Under the pieces are notes generated by a model. The model was not told the origin of the DNA and made no database searches. It was given only the letters and a program-made list of their open reading frames with translations. Positions 52,766-62,776 of a DNA stretch of 64,000 nucleotides are shown here, piece after piece; position 1 is the stretch's first letter; each line of letters begins with the position of its first letter. The position numbers and the translations under genes are program-made. This stretch comes from Vibrio chagasii (GTDB lineage: Bacteria; Pseudomonadota; Gammaproteobacteria; Enterobacterales; Vibrionaceae), in NCBI GenBank assembly GCA_041879415.1, contig CP090852.1:372001-436000 (forward strand), in the 5' to 3' direction.

Positions 52766-54211
52766 CTACCACTTCTTCATGAAGCGACCAACCAAGCTCG
52801 GGTGATATGCCCAACAATGGTCAAACATGCTCATCAATTGAGGGTTTCCGTACTTAGAAAGGCTCACTGCGTGGAAACGGTTTTTATGTTCCTTCAGCTT
52901 TTCAACCTGAGCGATCATCTCGTCAGACTGCTTAGGAGCAATAAAATCAGACAACACGATTAAATCGGCATTCTTGTATTTGTCACCTGTCATCAAATCG
53001 ATCGACTTCATCAATACAGGTTCCAAATCTGTGCCTCCGTGGAATGAGTAACTCAAGAAGTCGCTCGCTTCACGTAAGCCATCTTGCCTTGTTAGCTCGT
53101 AAGTAATCTGTTCTGAAGAGAAAAGGATCACGTAACAGTCCCTTTCTTCCGCCAAAGCGATTTGCATTAGCGCATAGGCCATTGCTTTAGCGGATTGCTC
53201 AGGAAAGCCGCTCATAGAGCCAGAGGCGTCGACACAAACAATAAACGGCCCCTTCTCGATATCAACGTGTTTACTATCTGGCTTTTGTGCCTTAACTTTA
53301 CGCAACGTACGAGACTTACCTTTGGAGCGATAGCTCAGTAAGCGTTTATCCGCCAAGTGCTTGTAGAAGATAACTTCGAGCTCTGGGTACGCCAAGAACA
53401 TAGTCTCGTTTGGCAGCATCTTGTTAAGATCATCGCTTTCATGAATCCCGACGATATCATCAACGGCTTCATCGCTTTTCTCTTCTACCATCTGTAGTTC
53501 TTCTACAGGAGCCTTATGTAACGAGGGATCGTCTTCCATGCCCGCCATACGGCCTAGCTTCTCTGCTATCTCTTGCAGACCTTTGTGCTTATTTAAAAAC
53601 TCTGCGTGACGCTTCATTACAGTTAAATCTGTTTTACTCAACTTAGCAGAAGCCATATCCCACAAACGTCCTACGCTTCCCTCATCACCAGATTCCGTCA
53701 CTTTATCCATGTTTTTCATGGTTTCCATGCGTTGGTAGAGATCCGCTAAAACTTTCTCTTTGCTAGTTTCCAGCTCTGTTACTTGAGCTTGCTTGATGGC
53801 ATCTGACAACGACTGATACCACTGATCACAGAAGTAGTGCGGGAACATCGCATTGTAAACACCCTTGTTGTTTTCCATCAGGCGTCTAGCTTGTAGGTAA
53901 AACGCTGAATGCCACTCCAGTTTTTTGATGACACTATCAATCTCATCAAAAAACTGGGGCTCATCCCAGTGAATAACTTCTTGGTAAAGTGCGATTTCTT
54001 CTTGGAATCGATCGGTCTCACACACCTTAGTAACACGTTTTTTTACTTTACCGCGCCATTTCACTAGGTGGTTTTTAACCGACGTTTTGACCCCTTTATT
54101 CTCGGCAGCCATCATCACTTGAGAACGGGCGATGAGATCATTCATCGCCGTATCAATGATGCCTGAGTCAGCAACCATTAAAGCAAGGTTTAAACCGTCT
54201 GCTCCTAACAT
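52766..54211 (-). CDS. viaA: VWA-domain protein ViaA
   Basis: 481 residues. A helical N-terminal region, then a von Willebrand A domain from about residue 325 with an intact metal site (VDASGSMSG, GGTDLEP, LSDFIAP). ViaA partners the MoxR-type ATPase RavA; in E. coli the pair is linked to envelope stress, respiratory Fe-S enzymes and antibiotic uptake. It is 11 bp downstream of ravA. Confidence 0.92.
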   Translation of the reverse strand: MLGADGLNLALMVADSGIIDTAMNDLIARSQVMMAAENKGVKTSVKNHLVKWRGKVKKRVTKVCETDRFQEEIALYQEVIHWDEPQFFDEIDSVIKKLEWHSAFYLQARRLMENNKGVYNAMFPHYFCDQWYQSLSDAIKQAQVTELETSKEKVLADLYQRMETMKNMDKVTESGDEGSVGRLWDMASAKLSKTDLTVMKRHAEFLNKHKGLQEIAEKLGRMAGMEDDPSLHKAPVEELQMVEEKSDEAVDDIVGIHESDDLNKMLPNETMFLAYPELEVIFYKHLADKRLLSYRSKGKSRTLRKVKAQKPDSKHVDIEKGPFIVCVDASGSMSGFPEQSAKAMAYALMQIALAEERDCYVILFSSEQITYELTRQDGLREASDFLSYSFHGGTDLEPVLMKSIDLMTGDKYKNADLIVLSDFIAPKQSDEMIAQVEKLKEHKNRFHAVSLSKYGNPQLMSMFDHCWAYHPSLVGRFMKKW

Positions 54212-54222
54212 ACTTGTCCCCT

Positions 54223-55878
54223 CTACTCGAAGTACTGACTCATAAATTTAAGACGCTGAGCAATCTTGCTGCTCTTCACTTTTGCGGTCTCAAGCTCTTG
54301 TGTTACCGCTTGCAAACTTGATTCCATCGCTTTTGGTAGTTCTGGGTCGATATAGTTGTGAGGAAGCGCATCGTGGAAATCGGTGCGCACACGTTTCAGC
54401 TTGAATTCAGCTTCGTTTAGCTGCTCAAGTGCTCGCTCAGCGCCACACAACCATTTGTTGTAAAGCTCTTGGTCCAGACCGTCAGTAGTCACCACACTCA
54501 CTAATACCGAGCGATTTGCAATGTCTTTAATCACTAGCTGGTTCGATGCATCGAGATCCAACTTCAAGCGACACAGATTCTTGTTTTCGTTTACGTAACC
54601 GTAAATATCTCCGTGCCCTTCTTTAAGCACACGATCGAAATCATCTTTCGCTACGTAAACCCAGCGGCTATCACCTTTCTCTGATTCTGACACTGACATG
54701 TTGCTTTGCAGCAGAACTAACTTCACTAAGTTGTAAGCACTGCCGACGCTGTACGTCTTCGCGTTTTTAATATCGTTGTGGTAAACGTCTTTACGTAGAA
54801 GGCCACTGGTTGTTTCCATAGAGAGTGAAACAGAGAGTGTTGCTTCAACTTCGTCTTGGATATCTTCAAGCTCTTCGCGTGACATTTCGATTTGAGCTTT
54901 AGACTCTTGTTGATCAAAAGCTCGGTTCAACGCAAAGTCTTTGACCACGCTATGAACCACATCTCGTGATTCAGGGCTGTGCCATAAGCAATCTTGCAGT
55001 AAAAGAATATCGAGAGGGTTTACGCTGTCACGACCACTGAAGAACGCACTGGCCTTCAGCAACTTCACGGCTTTCTTCCAACGTCTATCTGAAACATACA
55101 GATCAGATTCAGAAGTTGAACCCTGCTGTTTCACTGTCTCTTCTAGCATAGTCTTCAACTCATACAGCTTGTTGAAGGCGTTGTCCGTCAGTTCAAGCTT
55201 GTCGAGTTCTTTTTGCCACTGGTGATATTCAATATCAGTAATCGCCAAACCCTTCGGGATCTCAGCTTCTTGAGAAGTACCCGCAGTTAGCATCGATTTG
55301 AAATTTTGTTTGTTCTGGATTCGGTTTACAAACACGCGCACAAGCATGCGGTCATAAAGCGCTTCTAGGCCGCTGTCTTCATCCGGAAGTTCATTAGACG
55401 CTGATACCAATAGACGCATTGGTACACGTTCAATATCACTACCGTTCTTGAACGTTTTTTCGTTCACAACGGTAAGGAGTGTATTAAGGATCGCAGGGCC
55501 GGCTTTCCAGATTTCATCAAGGAAAACCACTTGAGCCGTTGGTAGATAACCTTCAGTCAGCCTTACATAGCGACCATTGTCTTTCAATTCTTGGATACTT
55601 AAAGGGCCAAACACCTCTTCAGGCGTAGAAAAGCGTGTCATCAAATATTCGAAATAGCTGCTGTTATCGAAAGCTTGGATTAGGCGTTTAGCGATAAGGC
55701 TTTTTGCAATGCCCGGAGGGCCTAGTAGGAAAACACTTTCACCAGCCAAAGCAGCCAATAAACAGAGCTTGATGGTATCTTCTCTTTCATAGACGCCATC
55801 AGAGAGAGCATGCGCTAATTTGTTAATTCTTTCAGAGAGTAGCGCCTTGTCAGCATGTGAAGAAATAGAAGGGGTCAT
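54223..55878 (-). CDS. ravA: MoxR-type AAA+ ATPase RavA
   Basis: 551 residues. Walker A GPPGIAKS (53-60) and Walker B VVFLDE (117-122) are intact, followed by the sensor segment LLVSASNELP. The C-terminal part is the RavA-specific discoid region. CGGAG precedes the ATG. It is longer than E. coli RavA (about 500 residues), with extra length in the C-terminal half. Forms an operon with viaA. Confidence 0.93.
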   Translation of the reverse strand: MTPSISSHADKALLSERINKLAHALSDGVYEREDTIKLCLLAALAGESVFLLGPPGIAKSLIAKRLIQAFDNSSYFEYLMTRFSTPEEVFGPLSIQELKDNGRYVRLTEGYLPTAQVVFLDEIWKAGPAILNTLLTVVNEKTFKNGSDIERVPMRLLVSASNELPDEDSGLEALYDRMLVRVFVNRIQNKQNFKSMLTAGTSQEAEIPKGLAITDIEYHQWQKELDKLELTDNAFNKLYELKTMLEETVKQQGSTSESDLYVSDRRWKKAVKLLKASAFFSGRDSVNPLDILLLQDCLWHSPESRDVVHSVVKDFALNRAFDQQESKAQIEMSREELEDIQDEVEATLSVSLSMETTSGLLRKDVYHNDIKNAKTYSVGSAYNLVKLVLLQSNMSVSESEKGDSRWVYVAKDDFDRVLKEGHGDIYGYVNENKNLCRLKLDLDASNQLVIKDIANRSVLVSVVTTDGLDQELYNKWLCGAERALEQLNEAEFKLKRVRTDFHDALPHNYIDPELPKAMESSLQAVTQELETAKVKSSKIAQRLKFMSQYFE

Positions 55879-56165
55879 GCATTACTCCGAAAATCTTTGG
55901 ACAATAAAGAGTGTAGATTTGTTTTTATACATTTGTTAGCACTTTGTTACAAGTGTATTTTATTATTGAGTTGCATTTATATCAGATGGTTACGTCCGTA
56001 ATTTCGGTGTAATCATAGATTGCAAATTTGAGAGTAGAGTCACGAATGGTGTGAAATTTAATTCAAAACTATGCCTAAATTTTCTTTTATTTTCGACACC
56101 ATAGGCGTTATGGTGGAGCACGTCTTTCGAATACGAAAAATTGGCAAGGAATGTGGCCAGACTGC

Positions 56166-56681
56166 ATGAATAAAGTTATCCATCAATGGAAAAGTATTTC
56201 TCTCATAGAAGAGAACGTGACGCTCCCTACGAACGTCGTGGTAAAACATACAACAATTAACCACCCTGGTGCCGCCGTTATTCTTCCTATCACATCTTCT
56301 GGAAAAGTCATCCTGATCAACCAGTTTCGCCCTTCACTTAAAAAGTGGCTTTTAGAACTGCCCGCAGGCACGATGGAAGTCAATGAAACACCACTTGAGT
56401 GTGCTCAACGTGAGCTAGAAGAAGAAACCGGTTATAGCGCAGAGTCATTCCAAAGTCTGGGGCAAGTTACCCCACTCGCTGGCTTCTGTGATGAGATTCA
56501 GCATTTGTTCGTAGCAAAGCAGCTCAACCTCACTACCCGCTTTGAATGTGATGAAGATGAAGTAATAGAGGTGATCGAACTTAGCTTAGAAGAACTACAC
56601 GATAAAATAAGAAACGATCAAATCACCGACACCAAAACTATCGCTTGTTTAAGTAAAGCCCAACTATGTGGCCATCTATAA
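56166..56681 (+). CDS. NUDIX hydrolase, ADP-ribose pyrophosphatase-like
   Basis: About 171 residues. The Nudix box is complete: G-x5-E-x7-REL-x-EE-x-G in GTMEVNETPLECAQRELEEE. The preceding LPITSSGKVILINQFRPSLKKWLLELPAG is typical of NudF-like ADP-sugar hydrolases. Start uncertain: ATG at 56166 fits the family; ATG at 56151 adds five residues but has AAGGA touching it. Substrate is not provable. Confidence 0.85.
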   Translation: MNKVIHQWKSISLIEENVTLPTNVVVKHTTINHPGAAVILPITSSGKVILINQFRPSLKKWLLELPAGTMEVNETPLECAQRELEEETGYSAESFQSLGQVTPLAGFCDEIQHLFVAKQLNLTTRFECDEDEVIEVIELSLEELHDKIRNDQITDTKTIACLSKAQLCGHL

Positions 56682-56720
56682 CCAATTATATGGCTACCTA
56701 AAGTACTCTAGGAGAAAAAC

Positions 56721-57725
56721 ATGGACTTTCGTTCTGATACCGTAACCAAACCTTCACAAGCTATGCGCAAAGCAATGGCGAACGCAGCTGTAGGTGATGA
56801 TGTATACGGTGACGACCCAACCGTAAATGAACTTGAGCAGTGGGCTGCCAACGAAACAGGTTTTGAAGCAGCAATGTTCACCTCATCAGGTACTCAAGCA
56901 AACCTGCTTGGCCTAATGGCACACTGTGAACGTGGTGACGAGTATCTTTGTGGCCAACAAGCACATAACTACAAATATGAAGCTGGGGGTGCGGCGGTAC
57001 TTGGTTCCATTCAACCACAACCGATCGAAAACAATCCTGACGGCACACTAGACTTTAAAAAGCTGGCCGCTGCGATTAAACCCGATGACAGCCACTTCGC
57101 TCGTACTAAGCTTTTAAGCCTAGAGAACACCATTAATGGCAAAGTACTTCCGATGTCTTACTTAGCCGAAGCTCGCGAGTTCGTAAACCAGCACGGCTTA
57201 CAAATGCACCTAGACGGCGCGCGAGTATACAACGCAGCTGTTGCATTAGATGTCCACATTAAAGAGATCGCTCAATACTTCGACTCAATGACTATCTGCT
57301 TGTCGAAAGGTTTAGGCGCTCCAATTGGTTCATTACTGCTTGGTAACAAAGAGTACATAGCGAAAGCACGCCGCCTACGTAAAATGGTGGGTGGTGGTAT
57401 GCGCCAAGCGGGTATTCTTGCTGCAGCAGGAAAAATGGCGCTGACAGAAAACGTAGCTCAGCTTAAAGCTGACCACGAGAACGCGAAAAACTTGGCTATT
57501 GGCTTGAGTAAATTGGAAGGCTTCTCGGTTAACCCTGATTTTGTTCAAACGAATATCGTATTTGCGAAGTTAGACGAGTCAGTGGATATTAACCGTATCG
57601 CAGGTGAACTTAGCGAACAAGGTATAACAATGACTCCTGGTAACCCCGTACGTTTTGTTACCCACCGCGACATTAGCACAGAGGATGTTTCTCGTTTCCT
57701 AACGGAATTGGAAAAAGCGCTGTAA
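56721..57725 (+). CDS. ltaE: low-specificity L-threonine aldolase
   Basis: 334 residues. DFRSDTVTKPSQAMR at the N-terminus, the PLP lysine in TICLSKGLGAPIGS, and LDGARVYNAAVAL. Cleaves L-threonine and L-allo-threonine to glycine and acetaldehyde. AGGAG precedes the ATG, 39 bp after the NUDIX stop, so the two genes may be co-transcribed. Confidence 0.95.
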   Translation: MDFRSDTVTKPSQAMRKAMANAAVGDDVYGDDPTVNELEQWAANETGFEAAMFTSSGTQANLLGLMAHCERGDEYLCGQQAHNYKYEAGGAAVLGSIQPQPIENNPDGTLDFKKLAAAIKPDDSHFARTKLLSLENTINGKVLPMSYLAEAREFVNQHGLQMHLDGARVYNAAVALDVHIKEIAQYFDSMTICLSKGLGAPIGSLLLGNKEYIAKARRLRKMVGGGMRQAGILAAAGKMALTENVAQLKADHENAKNLAIGLSKLEGFSVNPDFVQTNIVFAKLDESVDINRIAGELSEQGITMTPGNPVRFVTHRDISTEDVSRFLTELEKAL

Positions 57726-57764
57726 CTCTCTCCAAAGTTCTCAATCTATCGCTATTAATACTTG

Positions 57765-57785
57765 AGCTTCCCCTAAGGGGAAGCT
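57765..57785 (+). terminator. terminator after ltaE
   Basis: AGCTTCCCC (57765-57773), loop TAA, GGGGAAGCT (57777-57785), then TTATACTTTTG. The tail is interrupted, so moderate strength. Confidence 0.6.
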
Positions 57786-57815
57786 TTATACTTTTGTTTT
57801 CACAGGAGTATATTC

Positions 57816-58130
57816 GTGTTTAGTAAATCCATAACCTTCCTAATTGCTACTCTCTCTTTCTCATTACACGCCAACGATTTTGGAGACCCAGAGCTTGGGA
57901 AGCTGAAATCACCTAGCTGTGTTTTTTGCCATTCAGTTACTGGTGACAACACAAACAACGCTTACCCTAAAATTTCTGGTCAAGACCCAATCTACCTGTT
58001 CAATACGATGAAAGCGTATCAAGACGGAAGTAGAAAAGGTGATTACGCAGAAATGATGCAAGCACAACTAAGCAAACTTAATGACCAGGATTTAAGAGAT
58101 ATAGCTGCTTTTTATGCTTCACAGAAATGA
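57816..58130 (+). CDS. small periplasmic class I cytochrome c
   Basis: 104 residues starting at GTG, with AGGAG seven bases upstream. Signal peptide cleaves near HAN-DF. The haem motif is CVFCH and a Met ligand candidate lies in AEMMQAQL. ISGQDPIYLFNTMKAYQDGSR is typical of c4/c5-like single-haem carriers. Electron partners unknown; no terminal oxidase gene is near. Confidence 0.88.
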   Translation: MFSKSITFLIATLSFSLHANDFGDPELGKLKSPSCVFCHSVTGDNTNNAYPKISGQDPIYLFNTMKAYQDGSRKGDYAEMMQAQLSKLNDQDLRDIAAFYASQK

Positions 58131-58296
58131 TGGCTTTCACTGTATTAAGTGAATCACAAGCTGATAAAACATCGCCAAGTCGCCTATACTTCAAGCAAAT
58201 TCGCATAGCTCATTAAACGTCTGGATAGATATGGCTTTACACGCCCTATCGAACCCTTACAATGTGCAGCAACTATATTTATCAAGGTTTATCTCT

Positions 58297-59232
58297 ATGT
58301 CTATTCAATGGTTTCCGGGTCACATGCATAAAGCCCGCAAAGAAATCGAAGAAGTTATCCCACAAGTTGATGTGATCATCGAAGTACTGGATGCGCGTAT
58401 TCCGTTCAGTAGTGAAAACCCAATGATCTCCTCACTGCGCGGCGATAAGCCTTGTGTAAAAGTACTGAACAAGCGTGACCTTGCCGATCCTGAGTTAACT
58501 GAACGTTGGATTGAACACTTTGAAAAGGAGCAAGGTGTAAAGGCTATTGCAATTACCACCAGCGTTAAAGAAGAAGTAAATCACATCATGGAGCTGGTTC
58601 GTAAGCTTGCACCACACCGTGAAGAGATTGGTAAGAACATTCGTACTATGATCATGGGTATCCCAAATGTGGGTAAATCAACCATCATCAACTGCCTAGC
58701 AGGACGCACAATCGCAGTGACAGGTAACCAACCTGCGGTAACTCGTCGTCAACAGCGTATTAACCTACAAAACGGCGTGATCCTTTCGGATACCCCTGGA
58801 ATCCTTTGGCCTAAAGTAGAAAACCCGCACAGTGGCTTCCGCCTAGCGGCTACAGGCGCAGTAAAAGATACAGCGATGGAGTACGATGAAGTAGCATTCT
58901 ACACCGTTGAGTATCTTGCGAAGCAGTACCCTCACCTACTGCAAGAGCGTTACCAGATTGAAGAGCTGCCAGAGTCTGATATCGAGTTGATGGAAGCCAT
59001 TGGTCGCAAGCGCGGTGCACTTCGTGCCGGCGGTCATATTGACCTTCATAAGTGTTCTGAGATCTTACTGCATGAACTTCGTAACGGCACTTTGGGTAAA
59101 GTCACTCTAGAGCTGCCAGAAATGATCACTAAAGAGCTGATCGAAGTTGAAGAAGCCGCGGCACTGAAAGCTGAGCAACAAGCTAAGAAAAAAGAAGAGC
59201 GTCGTAAACGTTACTTGAAGAACAAGCGTTAA
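58297..59232 (+). CDS. ylqF: ribosome biogenesis GTPase YlqF/RbgA-like
   Basis: About 311 residues of a circularly permuted GTPase: NKRD (G4) comes before GIPNVGKST (G1) and DTPG (G3). The start SIQWFPGHMHKARKE is the family hallmark. It should help late assembly of the 50S subunit. Start at 58297 fits the family; the longer frame from 58231 adds 22 unrelated residues. A Lys-rich C-terminal tail ends the protein. Confidence 0.93.
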   Translation: MSIQWFPGHMHKARKEIEEVIPQVDVIIEVLDARIPFSSENPMISSLRGDKPCVKVLNKRDLADPELTERWIEHFEKEQGVKAIAITTSVKEEVNHIMELVRKLAPHREEIGKNIRTMIMGIPNVGKSTIINCLAGRTIAVTGNQPAVTRRQQRINLQNGVILSDTPGILWPKVENPHSGFRLAATGAVKDTAMEYDEVAFYTVEYLAKQYPHLLQERYQIEELPESDIELMEAIGRKRGALRAGGHIDLHKCSEILLHELRNGTLGKVTLELPEMITKELIEVEEAAALKAEQQAKKKEERRKRYLKNKR

Positions 59233-59375
59233 TAACGATTAATCACTCTCATATATCCCTCTAAACATGTTCACGTTCTATTTCATGTAGGACGTGAATA
59301 TCGTACCCCTCCTTTGTTGATCTAGCTAACATACTGACAAATCAATAAAAATGCTCGTTTACAATCATCAAGACT

Positions 59376-60512
59376 GTGACATACTACGCAAATTATTGTG
59401 TATCAATTTCGGCTAGTTTCTCAATGCGCTCTTATACTGGGTTCAAAAATCAGCGATTTAAAACCTATTTCGACAACGAAATTTATCTGCCGTACATAAA
59501 TTTCATCTATATTCCGATCTCAATATTCTGCGCTTTTATTGTCACTGACTATATTCACTTCGGTACGGAGTGCGTTACGCCAATCATCTTGCGTATTCTC
59601 CTGTTCTTGATGATGATGGCCGTTGCCCGTTACTGCATCAAAAACAAGCCTAACGTTTTAGAGTTCGTAGAAAGTACCTTTCTTGTTATTAGTTCTCTGT
59701 TTTTGGTCTATGTTGGCCGACTCGCTATTGATTTAGGGAATTTTGACTACCAAGGTGGCATCATTCTAGTGATGATCTACATAGGTACTTTTTCTCGATT
59801 GTCTGCCAAATACAGCATTACGACGCTTTCATTTATCTTTTCCGCATACCTGATCGGCCTATCTCCCCTACTATACGCAGCAGAACCTACTCACGAAATT
59901 GAGACCATTTCGGTTTACTTATCTGGCTATGTCTTAATTTCTGCAGCCTGTATAAGGCGTGACTTAGAAGTACATAAACGCTTCGCACAGTCTGAACAAC
60001 TTCGTAAACAAGCGATACAATTACGTAAACAATCGAATATGTTTGAAGCACTGTCTTATAAAGACGCGCTTACCGGTTGCTACAACCGACTTTACTTACA
60101 TCAAGTTATTGAACCGAGCATTAACCGCAAACAGTCGATTACATCGATTATGATCGACATTGACCATTTCAAAGCGATCAACGATACCTACGGCCACCAA
60201 ATGGGCGATTTGGTCATTAAAGAGTTGGCCATTGAGATTCAGAAAAGACTGCCACTTGGAAGTAACTGTTTTCGATATGGCGGCGAGGAGTTTCTGATAC
60301 TGGTTCAAGGTGGAACTAAAGACTCTATTCAATCGCTTGTAGATTCTCTATTGGAGTGCCCTTCTCGACTTAGACTAGAAGTCACAATTTCAATCGGTGT
60401 CAAACACGCTTCTCAAGCTCTAGGTTCTGTCGAGCAACTCATTGATGACGCAGACCAAGCACTCTATATTTCAAAGAAAAATGGGCGGAATCAAATCTCT
60501 TGGTCTGATTAG
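59376..60512 (+). CDS. diguanylate cyclase with membrane sensor domain
   Basis: 378 residues. Several membrane segments fill residues ~40-195, a short coiled coil follows (~205-225), and the C-terminal GGDEF domain has YKDALTGCYNR, DIDHFKAINDTYGH and the active-site motif GGEEF. It makes cyclic di-GMP. The usual RxxD inhibitory site is not evident before GGEEF. GTG start at 59376 is possible; an ATG at 59424 is an alternative with no better ribosome-binding site. Confidence 0.88.
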   Translation: MTYYANYCVSISASFSMRSYTGFKNQRFKTYFDNEIYLPYINFIYIPISIFCAFIVTDYIHFGTECVTPIILRILLFLMMMAVARYCIKNKPNVLEFVESTFLVISSLFLVYVGRLAIDLGNFDYQGGIILVMIYIGTFSRLSAKYSITTLSFIFSAYLIGLSPLLYAAEPTHEIETISVYLSGYVLISAACIRRDLEVHKRFAQSEQLRKQAIQLRKQSNMFEALSYKDALTGCYNRLYLHQVIEPSINRKQSITSIMIDIDHFKAINDTYGHQMGDLVIKELAIEIQKRLPLGSNCFRYGGEEFLILVQGGTKDSIQSLVDSLLECPSRLRLEVTISIGVKHASQALGSVEQLIDDADQALYISKKNGRNQISWSD

Positions 60513-60550
60513 TTAGAAGCTTAATGTCATCTGATTACAGGACGAACGAA

Positions 60551-60583
60551 AAAGCCCCAAGCATCTATAATACTTGGGGCTTT
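60551..60583. terminator. bidirectional terminator, diguanylate cyclase / GNAT
   Basis: AAAGCCCCAAG (60551-60561) and CTTGGGGCTTT (60573-60583), perfect 11-bp stem, A/T-rich flanks on both sides. Confidence 0.88.
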
Positions 60584-60639
60584 ATTTATATTCTCAATCG
60601 CATAATTAAGCCATGTCGCACAAAGCGTAATATCGAAAA

Positions 60640-61185
60640 TCAAGAATAGACGATGCTTTTTGTTTTCTGCTCAAGGTCGACTGGAGAAGACCAAGAGATC
60701 ACTTTCTCATTCACTTTACTTCCGCACGGCGCATTCCACACCTGTTCCAGTTCTTGTTTTCCGCCAATAGCTTCATAAAACGCTATAGCTTGGTGGTTTT
60801 CCGACATCACCTCTAGGTAAAGCCCGGAATCAGAATAGTATTGTTTTAAGCGTTGAGACAATTCAGACAACAATCGTTTACCTAGACCACGGCCACGATA
60901 ATTACTGTCTACGTGCAATGCATCAATGAACGTGCCCCGTTCAAAATTGTGATTGCCAAACGCACAGACAAAACCAACCAGTAAACCGCCTTCCTCGAGC
61001 AATAGAACATGTTGGTTAAAAGGTGGATTAATCAGACGAGTCTGCCAAATAACAGATCTGTCCTCCAAAACCTCATGTTCTAGGTAATCATCAGCAAGAA
61101 TGCCACGGTAATAAAGCTTCCAGCTATCCGCATGTAATTGGGCAATCCGCTCATAATCTTTATATTCAGCTATTTTAATTTCCAT
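60640..61185 (-). CDS. GNAT family N-acetyltransferase
   Basis: 181 residues. Motif A: IDALHVDSNYRGRGLGKRLL; C-terminal NHQAIAFYEAIGG. Substrate unknown. Monocistronic, divergent from the desaturase gene. Confidence 0.86.
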   Translation of the reverse strand: MEIKIAEYKDYERIAQLHADSWKLYYRGILADDYLEHEVLEDRSVIWQTRLINPPFNQHVLLLEEGGLLVGFVCAFGNHNFERGTFIDALHVDSNYRGRGLGKRLLSELSQRLKQYYSDSGLYLEVMSENHQAIAFYEAIGGKQELEQVWNAPCGSKVNEKVISWSSPVDLEQKTKSIVYS

Positions 61186-61291
61186 TTATTAGCCCTTAGT
61201 ACTTCCATTTATGACTTGTTACTACATTTCACACTACCTTTATACAATATTTAAGCAAAACATACTAATACACGTTTACACTTTCAATGTT

Positions 61292-61309
61292 GACTTACAC
61301 GTGTACGCT
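61292..61309 (+). promoter_or_regulatory. FabR/DesT-like operator in the desaturase promoter
   Basis: GACTTACACGTGTACGCT matches the palindromic FabR-type site AGCGTACACGTGTACGCT at 15 of 18 bases, with a perfect TACACGTGTACGCT core. A -35 (TTGACT, 61290-61295) and -10 (TATTCT, 61312-61317) with 16-bp spacing flank it, so a bound repressor would cover the promoter. Confidence 0.65.
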
Positions 61310-61337
61310 GATATTCTAGCGCACAGATGTAAGCTCA

Positions 61338-62495
61338 ATGGAAAAATTGCTAATGACTAGTGCCGACAAACCATCAACAAAAAAGCCGCCGTTAATCTGG
61401 CTAAATATTTTTATATTCTCTTTTAGTATGCTGCTTGCTGTTGTTGCGGCTCCCGTTTATGGCTACTTTTTTGGCTATGGAATGGAACACTGGGTATGGC
61501 TAGCGATCTGTTTTAGCTTCTGTAACCTTTCTATCACGACTGGCTATCACCGCTTGTGGTCACACAAAGCATTTGAAGCACATTCGAGCCTAAGATTCCT
61601 ATTTGCTTTAGGTGGCGCCTTTGCCCTACAAAACAGCGCTCTGCACTGGTCTTCAGACCACCGTGTTCACCACAAGCATGTCGATAACAACGACAAAGAC
61701 CCATACTCTGCAAAACGTGGTTTTTGGTACTCACACATCGGCTGGATGATTCGCAACTACAACACGTCTATCTATAAAGATCACGAGAACTGTCGTGACT
61801 TGAAGAAAGACAAGATCGTAATGTGGCAGCACAAGCACTACATTCTCCTGGCGCTTATCATGAACTTTGGTGTGCCGATCGCACTAGGCCTGATCTATGG
61901 AGATGTGATTGGCATGCTGTTAATCGTAGGTGCGGTTCGTTTGGTACTTAACCACCACACCACATTCTTCATTAACTCTCTTGCACACATCTGGGGGAGC
62001 CAACCGTTTACCGACAAGAACACTGCACGCGATAACGGTGTACTTGCCGTACTTACTTTTGGAGAGGGCTACCACAACTTCCACCATATCTTTGAGAACG
62101 ACTACCGTAACGGCATTTACTGGTGGCAATATGATCCAACGAAATGGTTAATTAAAAGCGCTTCATTTATGGGTCTTGCCAGTAAGCTTAAGAAAACACC
62201 ACAAGCACGTATAGAAAAGGCCGAAGCTGCAATGTTATTGAAGCGCACGCAGCAGAAGATCATGCATCGTGCAGATAACATTCAGATTGCAGAAAAACTG
62301 CAGGCAGAGTTTGACTCTCTCGTCTCCAATATGAACGAGTACTACGCCGTTAAAAAGCAACTGCTAGAAAGCAAGCGTGACGATGTCGTTAAGAAATACG
62401 AGCACTCACTACTTAAAGTCCGTTACCAGCAGATCAAGATGAACTTCGAACAGCAAAAGAAAAATTGGGTGATGACGGTTGAGCAGTACGCTTAA
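61338..62495 (+). CDS. acyl-CoA/fatty-acid delta-9-type desaturase
   Basis: 385 residues, integral membrane di-iron enzyme. Three His boxes are intact: HRLWSH (71-76), HRVHH (108-112), HNFHH (246-250). It introduces a cis double bond in acyl chains to keep membranes fluid. Residues ~290-385 form a charged helical extension beyond the catalytic core. ATG 61338 or 61353. A FabR-like operator in its promoter supports control by membrane unsaturation. Confidence 0.9.
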   Translation: MEKLLMTSADKPSTKKPPLIWLNIFIFSFSMLLAVVAAPVYGYFFGYGMEHWVWLAICFSFCNLSITTGYHRLWSHKAFEAHSSLRFLFALGGAFALQNSALHWSSDHRVHHKHVDNNDKDPYSAKRGFWYSHIGWMIRNYNTSIYKDHENCRDLKKDKIVMWQHKHYILLALIMNFGVPIALGLIYGDVIGMLLIVGAVRLVLNHHTTFFINSLAHIWGSQPFTDKNTARDNGVLAVLTFGEGYHNFHHIFENDYRNGIYWWQYDPTKWLIKSASFMGLASKLKKTPQARIEKAEAAMLLKRTQQKIMHRADNIQIAEKLQAEFDSLVSNMNEYYAVKKQLLESKRDDVVKKYEHSLLKVRYQQIKMNFEQQKKNWVMTVEQYA

Positions 62496-62551
62496 AGTAA
62501 AGGAGCGCGCTTAACACACCAGTAACAATACTGTTTGGTTCTTATTCGAAG

Positions 62552-62580
62552 GCCCTCATGCGAAGCGTGAGGGCTTTTTT
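62552..62580 (+). terminator. terminator after the desaturase
   Basis: GCCCTCA (62552-62558) and TGAGGGC (62568-62574), followed by TTTTTT. Confidence 0.88.
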
Positions 62581-62776
62581 AATTTACAGGTCTAATTAAA
62601 TATCTGAATTTAAAGCTTTTCTTTAAATCATAAACACTGGTTCCATTTGTCACATTTTTGATGCAATACCATGTATTATCGCGCCACTTCGCGTGATCAT
62701 TGTCACTTACAACTTAACCCTCGTCTCATACCATGCGCGTCCAAAAATTCTTTCAAGCAACTAGCGGATCCATTTT

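Noticed and set aside
62640..62776. Pho box before the EEP lipoprotein
   Set aside because: Only isolated half-sites (TTGTCAC) without the second repeat at the right spacing.
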